Below are positions 1 to 6,782 of a stretch of DNA of 41,589 nt, piece by piece. Every line of letters starts with the position of its first letter. The first letter of the stretch is position 1. The stretch is taken from IMG/VR virus record IMGVR_UViG_3300025117_000133, positions 1-41,589 of that record, one strand, 5' to 3'. Both the position numbers and the translations under genes were made by a program. Source of the DNA: a virus. A model generated the notes under the pieces. The model searched no databases. It was not told where the DNA came from and saw nothing but the letters and a program-made list of their open reading frames with translations.

Positions 1-1
1 T

Positions 2-64
2 GCCGCCCTTGATGCTGTAAATATTGCGAAGTCCGTCCTCACCTGTAAAGAGGACAAGGCATGA
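2..64 (+). CDS. C-terminal end of a partial coiled-coil protein
   Basis: The only frame open from the window start ends at TGA 62-64 and gives about 20 residues, AALDAVNIAKSV then LTCKEDKA. Its stop overlaps an ATG at 61 in an ATGA junction, as in most neighbouring genes. The composition (A, E, K, D) fits the end of the coiled-coil protein that runs off the right edge of the window (41286 onward). The two pieces may be one gene if the genome is circular. Function unknown. Confidence 0.5.
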   Translation, partial: AALDAVNIAKSVLTCKEDKA

Positions 65-96
65 TCACCCCTTACTACCAAGAGGACGGAAAATGA
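61..96 (+). pseudogene. 11-codon ORF resembling a DNA methyltransferase N-terminus (possible remnant)
   Basis: ATG 61 opens an 11-residue frame, MITPYYQEDGK, that stops in the ATGA which starts the next gene. Both ends are ATGA junctions, so it could be translated by coupling. The residues recall the start of phage site-specific DNA methyltransferases, which often begin M-I-x-P-Y-Y-x-x-D and continue into the catalytic region. Nothing of the enzyme follows. It may be the scar of a deleted methylase, or chance. Confidence 0.3.
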
Positions 97-455
97 AGAT
101 CACAAAGGTTAGAGACATCCTCAATCGCGCTGAAAATCACGAAGCGGGCACATTCACTCATCAACTTCTTTGCGAGCTTTGCAACGCGTTATTGGAACAC
201 CCAGACATAGACAAGACGTACGAAATCCGGGTGAACCAAAGGACAGACGAAGAAATCGACGCGCTGTTCGATGAATGTGTTGACGGTCAGCAAGACCGAT
301 TCATTGGGAAGACATACGAGGCGGGAATCGCAGCCTGTCTCTTGTGGCTATTCGAGAAGGACGTAAGGAACCCACTGGAGATCGACGGATATTTCACCGA
401 TCTGCCAACCCCAGAAGAAGCGGTGCGTAAGCTACGCGAAACCAGGAAAGGGTAA
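93..455 (+). CDS. hypothetical early protein, 120 aa
   Basis: The start is ATG 93, preceded by AGAGGACGG as ribosome binding site; the longer open frame from 24 has no such site. The product is acidic and mostly helical, without signal peptide, membrane segment or recognised motif. It belongs to a run of plus-strand small genes with short spacings, so it is probably an early host-takeover or accessory gene. Family not recognised. Confidence 0.75.
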   Translation: MKITKVRDILNRAENHEAGTFTHQLLCELCNALLEHPDIDKTYEIRVNQRTDEEIDALFDECVDGQQDRFIGKTYEAGIAACLLWLFEKDVRNPLEIDGYFTDLPTPEEAVRKLRETRKG

Positions 456-460
456 AGAAA

Positions 461-682
461 ATGCATGCAATCGAAACACTTGAGTTCGCGGAAAAGAATC
501 TGATAAAAACGCTTTCCTTTCTGGGCGATCCCAACGCAGAAGAGGAACGCTACCGAGAAACAACCATTAGAAATATCAAGATGGCTCAAGATCAACTTGA
601 AGAAGTGCGTTGGGGATTGGCGGTGCTCAAAGCCGCGATGGGGCGGGCGGGAGAAACGATAACATTACCGAAGGAGGGCTGA
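461..682 (+). CDS. small helical protein, 73 aa
   Basis: ATG 461 lies six bases after the previous stop, with GGAAAGGG just upstream. The product is highly charged, with E/R/K/Q-rich helices around residues 25-50 that could form a coiled coil. No enzymatic motif is visible. Position suggests co-transcription with the genes on both sides. Function unknown. Confidence 0.7.
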   Translation: MHAIETLEFAEKNLIKTLSFLGDPNAEEERYRETTIRNIKMAQDQLEEVRWGLAVLKAAMGRAGETITLPKEG

Positions 683-688
683 ATAACG

Positions 689-904
689 GTGCGACACCTA
701 CAAGACACTAAACCACAGATGACGGCAAAGCAACTACGATTTGAGCTTCGCAAAGCCCTTAATTTGGCAATTCGCGATGGAGTTAGGCAACGCCGCGAGG
801 CCGCAAAGAGGAAGGATGTGGTTAGGGCGTTGACGACGCAGAGTTATATCAACGGATTATTGGTTGCGAAAGAGATACTGCGGGCTGTGGGTGAACGCAT
901 TTAA
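689..904 (+). CDS. small basic protein, 71 aa, GTG start
   Basis: GTG 689 is chosen because AAGGAGGG sits about ten bases upstream; the alternative ATG 719 has no comparable site. The product is Arg/Lys-rich (around residues 18-42) and helical, which could suit nucleic-acid binding, but no known fold is recognised. It lies between two other small early genes. Confidence 0.65.
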   Translation: MRHLQDTKPQMTAKQLRFELRKALNLAIRDGVRQRREAAKRKDVVRALTTQSYINGLLVAKEILRAVGERI

Positions 905-916
905 TCAGGAGGATTT

Positions 917-1081
917 ATGGCAAAGGCGAAAAGGGGCTACGTAGTTGCTGGAGACTTGTTGGAAGAAATCAGTCGCCGCACAGAACAGTTAAACGATGAC
1001 GATTACATTGACTGTCTTGAAGAGATCGAAGAGGCGATAAAGGATCGGATAGAGGCAAAAAAATTGCAACTCACAAGATAG
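917..1081 (+). CDS. small acidic helical protein, 54 aa
   Basis: ATG 917 follows the strong site TCAGGAGGATTT. The frame runs to TAG 1079-1081 and encodes a helix rich in E, D and K after a basic start (MAKAKRGY). The final G of the stop begins a ten-base G run that leads into the next gene. No family recognised. Confidence 0.7.
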   Translation: MAKAKRGYVVAGDLLEEISRRTEQLNDDDYIDCLEEIEEAIKDRIEAKKLQLTR

Positions 1082-1090
1082 GGGGGGGGG
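1081..1090 (+). promoter_or_regulatory. G10 homopolymer acting as ribosome binding region
   Basis: Ten consecutive G bases lie between the stop codon of the gene ending at 1081 and ATG 1093, the only purine-rich stretch upstream of that start. It must serve as, or disrupt, the Shine-Dalgarno site. Such runs change length by slipped-strand mispairing and are also prone to sequencing error. Confidence 0.5.
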
Positions 1091-1092
1091 TA

Positions 1093-1443
1093 ATGAAAGA
1101 GCTGGCCGAAGAAATGAGAAGTGCGAGTTTACAATGGGGCCAGAGGGAAAACCAGTTGGTCGCGCGAATCGACTTGTTGACCGCGCTTCTGGATTCTTGC
1201 TACGACGCCATTTGCAACGCCGTGTATGACGAGGATGGATTGGACGGGGCAAAAGGCGTGGAGCTGCTGGAGAAGATCAAGGAGACAATCGGGATGGTTG
1301 GGAATGTCAGAAGTTGGGAACCGGAACACAACGAACGAAAAAGTCAATTCTGTGCTGCTGATAATGACTTGAAACGGTTTAAATCTGAATTTATTGGTGA
1401 ATGGCCAAAAGATTTCCCCACGGTAGACGGAGAAATCTTTTGA
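1093..1443 (+). CDS. hypothetical protein, 116 aa, partly coiled coil
   Basis: ATG 1093 directly follows the G10 run. Residues 1-35 are helical and charged (MKELAEEMRSAS and following), the middle contains an acidic loop, and the C-terminus is mixed and ends in GEIF. No membrane segment or catalytic motif is visible. The stop TGA 1441-1443 overlaps a possible TTG start. Probably an early accessory protein of unknown role. Confidence 0.7.
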   Translation: MKELAEEMRSASLQWGQRENQLVARIDLLTALLDSCYDAICNAVYDEDGLDGAKGVELLEKIKETIGMVGNVRSWEPEHNERKSQFCAADNDLKRFKSEFIGEWPKDFPTVDGEIF

Positions 1444-1514
1444 ATCGCGAACAACGCAACCGTTTAAGGCAAATGGAGTTATTTTCCTATCCCAAAGAGG
1501 GAGAGAAGAAATGA
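1440..1514 (+). CDS. possible 24-aa peptide, TTG start
   Basis: TTG 1440 overlaps the previous stop as TTGA, and the frame ends in TGA 1512-1514, which overlaps the next start as ATGA. That double overlap is the pattern of real neighbours here. The peptide is basic (R, K, Q). No separate ribosome site is needed if translation is coupled. It may equally be an untranslated spacer. Confidence 0.35.
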   Translation: MNREQRNRLRQMELFSYPKEGEKK

Positions 1515-1696
1515 GGAAGGTATTACTTGTCGTTGTGCTTGGCTTGCTCAACGTATTCCTCTATGGTGACGGGCCGGGGCTGTATTTTCGCGTTCCGCCG
1601 GATTTGTTCTTGGCAATCTTACACTTTCTAGCCCCCGGTTGCATTGTTTTGGGAGTGGCGGCGATCATTCACGAACTAAAGGAGAGAGCGGTATGA
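1511..1696 (+). CDS. small membrane protein, 61 aa
   Basis: ATG 1511 is preceded by AAGAGGGAGAGAAG. Two hydrophobic stretches, about residues 3-19 and 33-52, predict a double-spanning inner-membrane protein with a short basic tail. It ends in an ATGA overlap with the radical SAM gene, so it starts the radical SAM/glycosyltransferase cassette. It could anchor or assist the enzymes of that cassette at the membrane; this is inferred from position only. Confidence 0.7.
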   Translation: MRKVLLVVVLGLLNVFLYGDGPGLYFRVPPDLFLAILHFLAPGCIVLGVAAIIHELKERAV

Positions 1697-2367
1697 GTAG
1701 TTTATTCAATAAGCTATTGGTTAATCCACGTCGGGGCGGGAAGTACACACGTGGCGCGTGGTTCACGTTGATACTCACAACGAAGTGCAATCTTCACTGT
1801 GGATATTGCCCCATGTTTACAGAGGGTAAGGTGCAGAAGTATGAGGAATGCACCGCCGAGGAATGGGTTGAGTTTCTAGGGACCGAATACCCTGAGTGGA
1901 TCTCCTATGTCTGTATTTCCGGGGGTGAGCCATCGTTCCATCTCGGTATGCACAAGATAGTTAATTACCTGACAGATAGGGGAACGGATGTGAGGATCTA
2001 TTCCAACCTCAAGAACGTCTCTGAGATAATCCGGTGTAAGCCGTCCAAGAGATTCAACGTATGGGCTACATTCCATCACACGGACATTAAGGATGAGTTT
2101 GTGAGGCACGTACAGGATATCAGGCTCAAGCATATCAACATATCGGTGAATGAGATTGAATCCCCAATGATACTCCCTGAGTCGATTTACAAGGGGAAGT
2201 ATAGCGCAGAAGATATACGGGCGTTCAATACTCTGCACTTTGCGCCGGATAGTCCGCGGACGAGGGAGCTGTATATCGGTTGCACCCCGGTATATCACGA
2301 GAGGATGGGCGGGACGATTGTTAATCATTGCCCGCCACTGCAACAAGTACCGAAGGTGGCTGAATGA
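1693..2367 (+). CDS. radical SAM domain enzyme, 224 aa
   Basis: The start at 1693 gives the usual ATGA overlap. The iron-sulfur motif C-x3-C-x2-C is present as TKCNLHCGYC (Cys32, Cys36, Cys39) and is followed by a classic SGGEP motif near residue 78. Together these identify a radical S-adenosylmethionine enzyme, which cleaves SAM at a 4Fe-4S cluster to start radical chemistry. The protein is short: it keeps the core half barrel, and I see no SPASM-type cysteine cluster, although Cys196 and Cys212 near the end could bind metal. The spacing differs from QueE. Neighbours are glycosyltransferases and membrane peptides, so the substrate may be a sugar, lipid, peptide or modified base. The substrate is unknown. 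Confidence 0.85.
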   Translation: MSSLFNKLLVNPRRGGKYTRGAWFTLILTTKCNLHCGYCPMFTEGKVQKYEECTAEEWVEFLGTEYPEWISYVCISGGEPSFHLGMHKIVNYLTDRGTDVRIYSNLKNVSEIIRCKPSKRFNVWATFHHTDIKDEFVRHVQDIRLKHINISVNEIESPMILPESIYKGKYSAEDIRAFNTLHFAPDSPRTRELYIGCTPVYHERMGGTIVNHCPPLQQVPKVAE

Positions 2368-2612
2368 CCATCGGTAAAGTCAAGTTCGTTTTTGAACGCT
2401 GGAAGAACTACGCCGCCGGGATGAACTTCCTGATGATCGTCTACTTGTTTGTCCGGGACTCTGGCATATCTTGGTGGTGGGTCGTAGCTGGGTTTGCGTT
2501 CTCAGTTGTGTTTATGTGGATTGACCTGAGATACATCGCGCCAAGCGAGTATGACTATTCCAGCACAATCAACCCGCAATGGCGTCAGTTAATGAGGAAT
2601 ACTAAGAAATGA
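2364..2612 (+). CDS. small membrane protein in radical SAM/GT cassette, 82 aa
   Basis: ATG 2364 overlaps the radical SAM stop by four bases. Hydrophobic segments at about residues 19-31 and 36-53 (with a WWW cluster) predict two membrane spans, followed by a polar tail with several Tyr residues. Its stop overlaps the next glycosyltransferase start. Its position between two enzymes suggests a membrane-associated pathway. No family recognised. Confidence 0.75.
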   Translation: MTIGKVKFVFERWKNYAAGMNFLMIVYLFVRDSGISWWWVVAGFAFSVVFMWIDLRYIAPSEYDYSSTINPQWRQLMRNTKK

Positions 2613-3388
2613 CCTTTCTCATTCTCCCGATTCATAACGAGAACGTGAGTGAGTTCATCAAGTGCCTACGCGCCCAGACCGTCAAGCCGTGGATGATAGT
2701 CTGGGTGGATAGCGGGACGAAGGACTGCGGGACTTGCGAGGCTACGGCTCCGGGCTGTTACTATGAGTGCATCCGCGTATCAAGCGGGAACTATTGGGCG
2801 GGGTCACTCCAGGCGGGACAGAGGTATATTGCGAGACTAGCTAGGCCGGGGGACATCGTGGGAGTGATGAACAACGATACGACCTTTGGCCCGGACTTCA
2901 TTGAGACGGCCGTCAAGCATTGCAAGCCGGGGCGGATAGTTCACTGGGCGGGAGATGGTAAGCGAGTCTTGTGGGAGTGGATATTCACGCGTCAGTTTGG
3001 GGCAATCTCAACGGTCAATTCCCTCATCCCCAATGCGCTGTCCAATCGTGCCGTGTTTATGATGTGGTCAGATTTTGAGAGAGTCAAGTTTCACAAGTGG
3101 CTCTTGCCTCATTATTGTTCAGATTACGCGTGGACGTGCAAGGCACTCAAGAGGCTAGAGCCATTCGCACCGTTTGACCTTGAGTTGACCGTGGACGAGA
3201 CGCGGACGGGCATCACAGAGCCAGAGACAATCCGGGAACTGTTCAGTATCAAGTGTGTGCATAATCCAATTTACTATTCAGTGTACGTATTGATGTGTGC
3301 GCCGCTTTTGTGGAAGATCCCAAACCTAGTGAGGGTATGGGGGTATGCGATGGTCAGGATGTGGAGGATAATCAGGAAGGGGAAATAA
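2609..3388 (+). CDS. family 2 (GT-A) glycosyltransferase, 259 aa
   Basis: The N-terminus (LILPIHNENVSEFIKCL) and the metal-binding VMNNDTTF motif near residues 86-93 match GT2 enzymes such as rhamnosyltransferase-like proteins, which move a sugar from a nucleotide donor to an acceptor. A conserved-looking DYAW segment near residue 172 could supply the catalytic base. The C-terminal 40 residues are hydrophobic and aromatic and could lie on the membrane. It is coupled by ATGA to the gene before it. Likely roles are host envelope glycan modification or glycosylation of a phage component; sugar and acceptor cannot be told. Confidence 0.82.
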   Translation: MTFLILPIHNENVSEFIKCLRAQTVKPWMIVWVDSGTKDCGTCEATAPGCYYECIRVSSGNYWAGSLQAGQRYIARLARPGDIVGVMNNDTTFGPDFIETAVKHCKPGRIVHWAGDGKRVLWEWIFTRQFGAISTVNSLIPNALSNRAVFMMWSDFERVKFHKWLLPHYCSDYAWTCKALKRLEPFAPFDLELTVDETRTGITEPETIRELFSIKCVHNPIYYSVYVLMCAPLLWKIPNLVRVWGYAMVRMWRIIRKGK

Positions 3389-3389
3389 A

Positions 3390-3479
3390 ATGGGTATGGG
3401 CATTTGCCTTGCCGCGGTTCTGGTAACGGTGTTTCTTTTGGTAATTTTAGAAGAAAACCAAGGTGGGCGCAAGAAATGA
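3390..3479 (+). CDS. 29-aa single-span membrane peptide
   Basis: ATG 3390 follows CAGGAAGGGG. The peptide is one hydrophobic helix (about residues 3-20) with a basic C-terminal tail, and its TGA overlaps ATG 3476 of the next gene. Its place between two glycosyltransferases matches the other small membrane proteins of the cassette. Confidence 0.6.
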   Translation: MGMGICLAAVLVTVFLLVILEENQGGRKK

Positions 3480-4528
3480 AACTAGCCCTCATCGCCAATC
3501 AGCCCTATCCCTACAGGCTAGACACCTATGACCTATTGGCCTCTAAGTTAGGTCAAGGGAATTTCCTTGTGATATATTCCACGCGCCGCGAGGAAAATAG
3601 ACCGTGGCACTCCACGGATTTCGGGCACAATTCTATCTTCCTCAAAAGGCATATCGTGAAGTATGGTGATGAGGGATTCCGCCATGTCAATCCTGACATA
3701 TTCAGACAGGCGGGACTATTCAACCCTGATGTGGTGATGATCTACGGTGATGGGTTCACGGGTCAAGCTGCTTACTTGTGGGCGAAGATGCACGGGCGGA
3801 GGGTCATACTATGGTCTGACTCCTGGAAGTTGTGGGAAGATCATTACACACCCCGTCAGCGATGGCTCAAGGGTCTAATGGCTAGACACGCGGACGCGGT
3901 GATAGTAGCTGGTGAGAAGGGGCGAAGTCTGTATCGGGAGTACGGGGCAGATCCCGTTGTAAGCCATATCCCGATTGACACGCATAGATTCTATCCGCTA
4001 GAGATAACGCCGAAACTCTATGACGTTATTTATGTGGCTCAATTTGTTGACCGGAAAATGCCCCTATTCGTAGCGGAAGTCTTGAACCGTCTTTCCATCG
4101 TTAGGCACACCTCAGCCTTAATCATTGGGGATGGTCCGCTATACCCTGAGTTCAAAAGGTTGGTCAATTCTGAGGTAAGTCTGAGGGTGGTCCACAAGGT
4201 TGACTACGACCAAATGCCATATTTCTACCGTCTCTCACAGATCCTGTTAATGCCGACGCGGTGTGAGCTATGGGGCCAAGTTGCAGGCGAGGCCCTGGCC
4301 TCTGGCGTCCCGGTCATAACGTGCGAAAACGCGGCGTGTGCGAATGAGATGGTGTGGCACAGGTTAAATGGCTATGTCCTGCCTTTGGACGCGGAGAGGT
4401 GGGCAACGAAGGTACACGAGATGCTTATGAGTGACATGGGTAAGCTCAGTAGCAACGCGGTAGAGACGGCAGGGTTATTCACCTTAGAGAAGTCAGTACA
4501 CGCGATAATGAGGGCACTCAATGGATGA
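3476..4528 (+). CDS. family 4/group 1 (GT-B) glycosyltransferase, 350 aa
   Basis: ATG 3476 gives an ATGA overlap and starts a typical GT-B N-terminus (MKLALIANQPYPYR). The C-terminal half has the nucleotide-sugar site EALASGVPVITCENAA near residue 272, with a preceding QILLMPTRCELWGQVAGEA, as in GT4 enzymes. A strand pattern typical of the second Rossmann domain begins near YDVIYVAQFV. Length is normal for the family. It is the last enzyme of the radical SAM/glycosyltransferase cassette. Donor and acceptor are unknown; surface glycan change or DNA/protein glycosylation are both possible. Confidence 0.85.
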   Translation: MKLALIANQPYPYRLDTYDLLASKLGQGNFLVIYSTRREENRPWHSTDFGHNSIFLKRHIVKYGDEGFRHVNPDIFRQAGLFNPDVVMIYGDGFTGQAAYLWAKMHGRRVILWSDSWKLWEDHYTPRQRWLKGLMARHADAVIVAGEKGRSLYREYGADPVVSHIPIDTHRFYPLEITPKLYDVIYVAQFVDRKMPLFVAEVLNRLSIVRHTSALIIGDGPLYPEFKRLVNSEVSLRVVHKVDYDQMPYFYRLSQILLMPTRCELWGQVAGEALASGVPVITCENAACANEMVWHRLNGYVLPLDAERWATKVHEMLMSDMGKLSSNAVETAGLFTLEKSVHAIMRALNG

Positions 4529-4622
4529 GGAAAGCGTAATGTTGGTGGTCGTATTCGTGGTGATGCTATCGCCCGTTTGGGTTCCACTTATTCGGTTCAT
4601 ACTCAAAGCGCGCCGTCATTGA
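4521..4622 (+). CDS. 33-aa membrane peptide
   Basis: ATG 4521 overlaps the end of the glycosyltransferase by eight bases. Residues 7-27 form a hydrophobic span (VMLVVVFVVMLSPVW) flanked by acidic and basic ends. It is the last plus-strand gene before the convergent minus cluster. Ribosome site weak; translation is probably coupled. Confidence 0.5.
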   Translation: MDEESVMLVVVFVVMLSPVWVPLIRFILKARRH

Positions 4623-4630
4623 CAGCGCGC
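4608..4630. terminator. hairpin between convergent operons
   Basis: GCGCGC at 4608-4613 and 4625-4630 pair around an 11-base loop. The hairpin lies exactly between the rightward cassette and the leftward cluster. Read on the minus strand, it is followed by TTT; on the plus strand there is little U-tract. It could be a weak bidirectional terminator. Confidence 0.4.
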
Positions 4631-4651
4631 CTTCAGTACAATTCGTGCCCA

Positions 4652-4816
4652 CTATTTCTTTTCATTCCGCTCAACCCAGTCCGTTATAGCTATTTCTGCG
4701 GCATGGGTCATGTCCTTGATCGCTGGCTTATTCGCTCTCACTGTGCCCTTGAGCCTGTCAATCAATGGCCGGGGCAGGCGGAAAGACACGACAACGGTAT
4801 TAGCTTTCATTCGCAT
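4652..4816 (-). CDS. ribbon-helix-helix (Arc/CopG-like) regulator, 54 aa
   Basis: The minus-strand frame from 4816 gives MRMKANTVVVSFRLPRPLID and so on: a short beta strand (TVVVSFRLP) followed by two helices, the layout of ribbon-helix-helix DNA-binding dimers. AAAGGGA lies about seven bases upstream of this ATG; in-frame ATGs at 4822 and 4810 are alternatives. It is the last gene of the minus cluster beside the promoter region at 5428-5805, so it may repress that region. No toxin partner is visible. Confidence 0.7.
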   Translation of the reverse strand: MRMKANTVVVSFRLPRPLIDRLKGTVRANKPAIKDMTHAAEIAITDWVERNEKK

Positions 4817-4838
4817 GGTCATTCCCTTTCTAGTTTAC

Positions 4839-5030
4839 TCAGGCAAGCATCGCGCTGACGGCGTCTCGAATCGCTTTCGAAAACTCCGGTGCTGTCTCGC
4901 CGTGTACTCGGATCGTGACGCGCTTATTCTCACCGCTTGGGCGATGGTTGTTTTCGCAGATGGTGAGATACTTCGTTCCATTGTGCTCCCTGATCTTTTT
5001 TCGGGCGGAGACGGGGGAAGGGCTATACAC
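4839..5030 (-). CDS. hypothetical protein, 63 aa, GTG start
   Basis: The frame ends in TGA at 4839-4841. GTG 5030 overlaps the stop of the upstream gene by eight bases and suits coupled translation; a TTG six bases before is an alternative. The product has a basic middle and a C-terminal helix (PEFSKAIRDAVSAMLA). The frame stays open far upstream, but there it runs antisense-free over the better supported 5023-5427 gene, so the long form is not accepted. No family recognised. Confidence 0.6.
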   Translation of the reverse strand: MYSPSPVSARKKIREHNGTKYLTICENNHRPSGENKRVTIRVHGETAPEFSKAIRDAVSAMLA

Positions 5031-5427
5031 AGACTGCAATGCCGCGTGTGTAGTAGGATTCAAGTTTACCGTCTTTAGGTATATCTGACTTGCGGACGAT
5101 ATACAGCGCACACCCCCGTGGGTCTGACTGATTATACGCCACGAATTTGGGATGTTTTGCCATGATCTTGGCAAGGCGTGCAAGTGCTCCGGTTTCCCTG
5201 TCTGCGGTCGGCCAGCGGTTATAATCGCCAGTGCCGTTGACGTAAGCCATTGAAACGGCATACGCTTTGCCCGTTGTCTCATCTCGCTCAATTTCCCCGT
5301 TGCACTCGTGTTCTGCCCATCTATGCAGGGTCATTTCGATACGTCTCAGGGCTTGTGCCTCTGAATAGCTAAAACCAGCCCGTGAAAGGCCGTCAAACAA
5401 TTGGGACATTCGTTCTATTTTCGTCAT
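5023..5427 (-). CDS. conserved phage hypothetical protein, 134 aa
   Basis: ATG at 5427 starts MTKIERMSQLFD. The segments LRRIEMTLHRWAEHEC, ADRETGALARLA and DPRGCALYIVRKSDIP resemble a small protein seen in many phages and prophages without known role. No catalytic motif is obvious. It is the first gene of the minus cluster and faces the promoter region. The ribosome site (AAAAGAT) is weak. I know the pattern but no tested function. Confidence 0.72.
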   Translation of the reverse strand: MTKIERMSQLFDGLSRAGFSYSEAQALRRIEMTLHRWAEHECNGEIERDETTGKAYAVSMAYVNGTGDYNRWPTADRETGALARLAKIMAKHPKFVAYNQSDPRGCALYIVRKSDIPKDGKLESYYTRGIAVCV

Positions 5428-5659
5428 GATCTTTTCGCCGACTTTAGAGAGCTGGCCCCGCTCTGATAGTGAGGTATTTCGTTGACTAGATATGGTATTG
5501 CATTATCTGTGCCACAGAGAGAGCACGGGCAAATCATTAGCCTTTGAAAATATTACCGAGTAGCGACGTGCATCACAGTGAGAAGTATTAACGAAACGCG
5601 TACCGATATGAGAATGATTATGTAAACTTGATTGATTCTCGAATGAATATAGCCCTCAT

Positions 5660-5678
5660 ATTCTGACCTGAACAGAAT
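5660..5678. promoter_or_regulatory. dyad operator candidate
   Basis: ATTCTG (5660-5665) and CAGAAT (5673-5678) form a perfect inverted repeat with a seven-base spacer, 21 bases before the -35 box at 5700. This size and place suit an operator for a dimeric regulator such as the ribbon-helix-helix protein encoded nearby. Binding is inferred only. Confidence 0.4.
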
Positions 5679-5699
5679 GAAAGATTTACAAAATAGTTC

Positions 5700-5728
5700 T
5701 TGACAAACGCCATTTCGCACGCTATCTT
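5700..5728 (+). promoter_or_regulatory. sigma70-type promoter for the virion operon
   Basis: TTGACA at 5700-5705 is a perfect -35 box, and TATCTT at 5723-5728 is a fair -10 box, 17 bases apart. Transcription would start near 5735 and run into the terminase small subunit operon. It is the best promoter seen in the window and suggests that host sigma factor is used. Confidence 0.65.
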
Positions 5729-5754
5729 AATACTAGCGGCATAAAGATCAACTG

Positions 5755-5782
5755 GCCGGTGAAGTGCTCTGAGCTAACCGGC
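5755..5782 (+). other. leader hairpin after the promoter
   Basis: GCCGGT (5755-5760) pairs with ACCGGC (5777-5782) around a 16-base loop within the likely 5' untranslated leader. No U-tract follows, so it is not a standard terminator. It could stabilise the mRNA or bind a protein. Confidence 0.3.
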
Positions 5783-5805
5783 ACAGTCGCAAAAGTTTAC
5801 CTTGC

Positions 5806-6009
5806 TTGAATAGGGATGGGACAGTAACGGACGCCCTCTACATCACACTAGCTCATATTTACGGCCTCGCCATAGGTGTATACTTAGGGCTAGGCATCAG
5901 CGCGTACAACAGAGCTAAGAGAGACGCGGAGCAACCCACCGAGCAACCCACTGAGCAAGACCCCCGAAACCAGCACACAGTAACTCTTTACAGAATAGGC
6001 GTGAATTGA
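5806..6009 (+). CDS. small single-span membrane protein, 67 aa
   Basis: TTG 5806 is the only usable start in this frame. Residues 10-33 are hydrophobic (ALYITLAHIYGLAIGVYLGL), and a tail follows with the repeat EQPTEQPTEQ encoded by a 12-base tandem repeat. It is the first gene after the promoter and its stop overlaps the next gene as TTGA. Ribosome site weak. Function unknown. Confidence 0.55.
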   Translation: MNRDGTVTDALYITLAHIYGLAIGVYLGLGISAYNRAKRDAEQPTEQPTEQDPRNQHTVTLYRIGVN

Positions 6010-6533
6010 GCCAACCGGCAAACATAGAGCAAACCCCGTCAACTAATCAGCAGCCAATCGCGGCGAGAACACAAACCAACCCTAATAGTCTGGCTAACCT
6101 GATTAAAGGGACCGAGGGAATCATCGAGGAACAGGCTAAACACAAAGATATTTTCCTCGCTATCCTTCCCGATCATTGGCCCAACATTGCAAAGGCGGCT
6201 AAACAAATTGGTATAGATCGTAGGACTGCCTTTTATTGGCGTACCAAAGACCCAACATTCGCTGACAAATGGGATGAGATCGAGCAAGCTAAGATTGATG
6301 AGCTGGAGAAGCACATCGTCGCTTTTTCGCTAGAGAGGGGTGGGGCTGGGTATATATTTCCCATCCTAAAGGCTTACAGGCGTGAGAAATGGGGCGATCA
6401 GTTAACGCACGGAGGCACCATCACCCAAGTGAGCCTGGTATCAGGGGTTAGGCGGGACTTGTCAAAGGATGAGTTGAGCCAGGTAGAGGTAGCACAGGAC
6501 GGTATCAGGGCTGCCACATACGAGGATGTATGA
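6006..6533 (+). CDS. terS: terminase small subunit
   Basis: Start TTG 6006 overlaps the previous stop. A helix-turn-helix spans about residues 57-82 (WPNIAKAAKQIGIDRRTAFY), followed by WRTKDPTFADKWDEIEQAK and a long helix, the usual build of small terminase proteins that recognise the packaging site. Length (175 aa) is normal. It precedes the large subunit by about 1.6 kb, a gap filled by small and secreted proteins, which is unusual. It should assemble as a ring and hand DNA to the large subunit at the portal. Confidence 0.8.
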   Translation: MSQPANIEQTPSTNQQPIAARTQTNPNSLANLIKGTEGIIEEQAKHKDIFLAILPDHWPNIAKAAKQIGIDRRTAFYWRTKDPTFADKWDEIEQAKIDELEKHIVAFSLERGGAGYIFPILKAYRREKWGDQLTHGGTITQVSLVSGVRRDLSKDELSQVEVAQDGIRAATYEDV

Positions 6534-6680
6534 CAAGATGCTAGCAATGGTTATAAGTGATGTTATGTAAGCCAGCATAATGTCAGTAAGTCATAGTCGG
6601 GGCGAGGGTTAGACCGGACAGGACCGGGGCAAGACGGGGGTAGGAGGGGTTGACATAGGGGGTGGCGGGTGTCGTATGTG

Positions 6681-6721
6681 ACTCCCATCCCCGCACTACC
6701 GGGCAGGATGGGAGTGATTTT
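6681..6721 (+). terminator. Rho-independent terminator
   Basis: ACTCCCATCC (6681-6690) pairs perfectly with GGATGGGAGT (6706-6715), with further GC pairs inside, and is followed by GATTTTGT. It lies in the 249-base gap after the small terminase gene, so part of the transcript may stop before the next genes. The gap is also G-rich from 6595 to 6660 and holds a TTGACA near 6650 without a good -10 box. Confidence 0.6.
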
Positions 6722-6782
6722 GTCTTGGCGTGGTGGGGAAATGGCACGTTGAAATCGCCAATATTTTTGAAAAGTGTAGGGT

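Larger units (their letters stand above)
5428..5805. other. intergenic regulatory region between divergent operons
   Basis: No credible gene lies in these 378 bases. They separate the minus cluster from the rightward packaging and virion genes, are AT-richer than their surroundings, and hold a dyad (5660-5678), a good sigma70-type promoter (5700-5728) and a leader hairpin (5755-5782). A second weak TTGACT (about 5482) with TATCTG 16 bases on also points right. A clear leftward promoter could not be picked; TTGCCC with GATAAT on the minus strand near 5505-5535 is a poor candidate with 19-base spacing. Confidence 0.7.

Noticed and set aside
1693-2367. QueE-type 7-deazaguanine enzyme for the radical SAM gene
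   Set aside because: QueE has a longer spacing after the first Cys and sits with queC/queD/folE, none of which is present.
4831-5291. Long minus-strand frame of 150 codons extending 4839-5291
   Set aside because: Its upstream two thirds overlap the better supported 5023-5427 gene and have shadow-like composition; only the last 63 codons are accepted.
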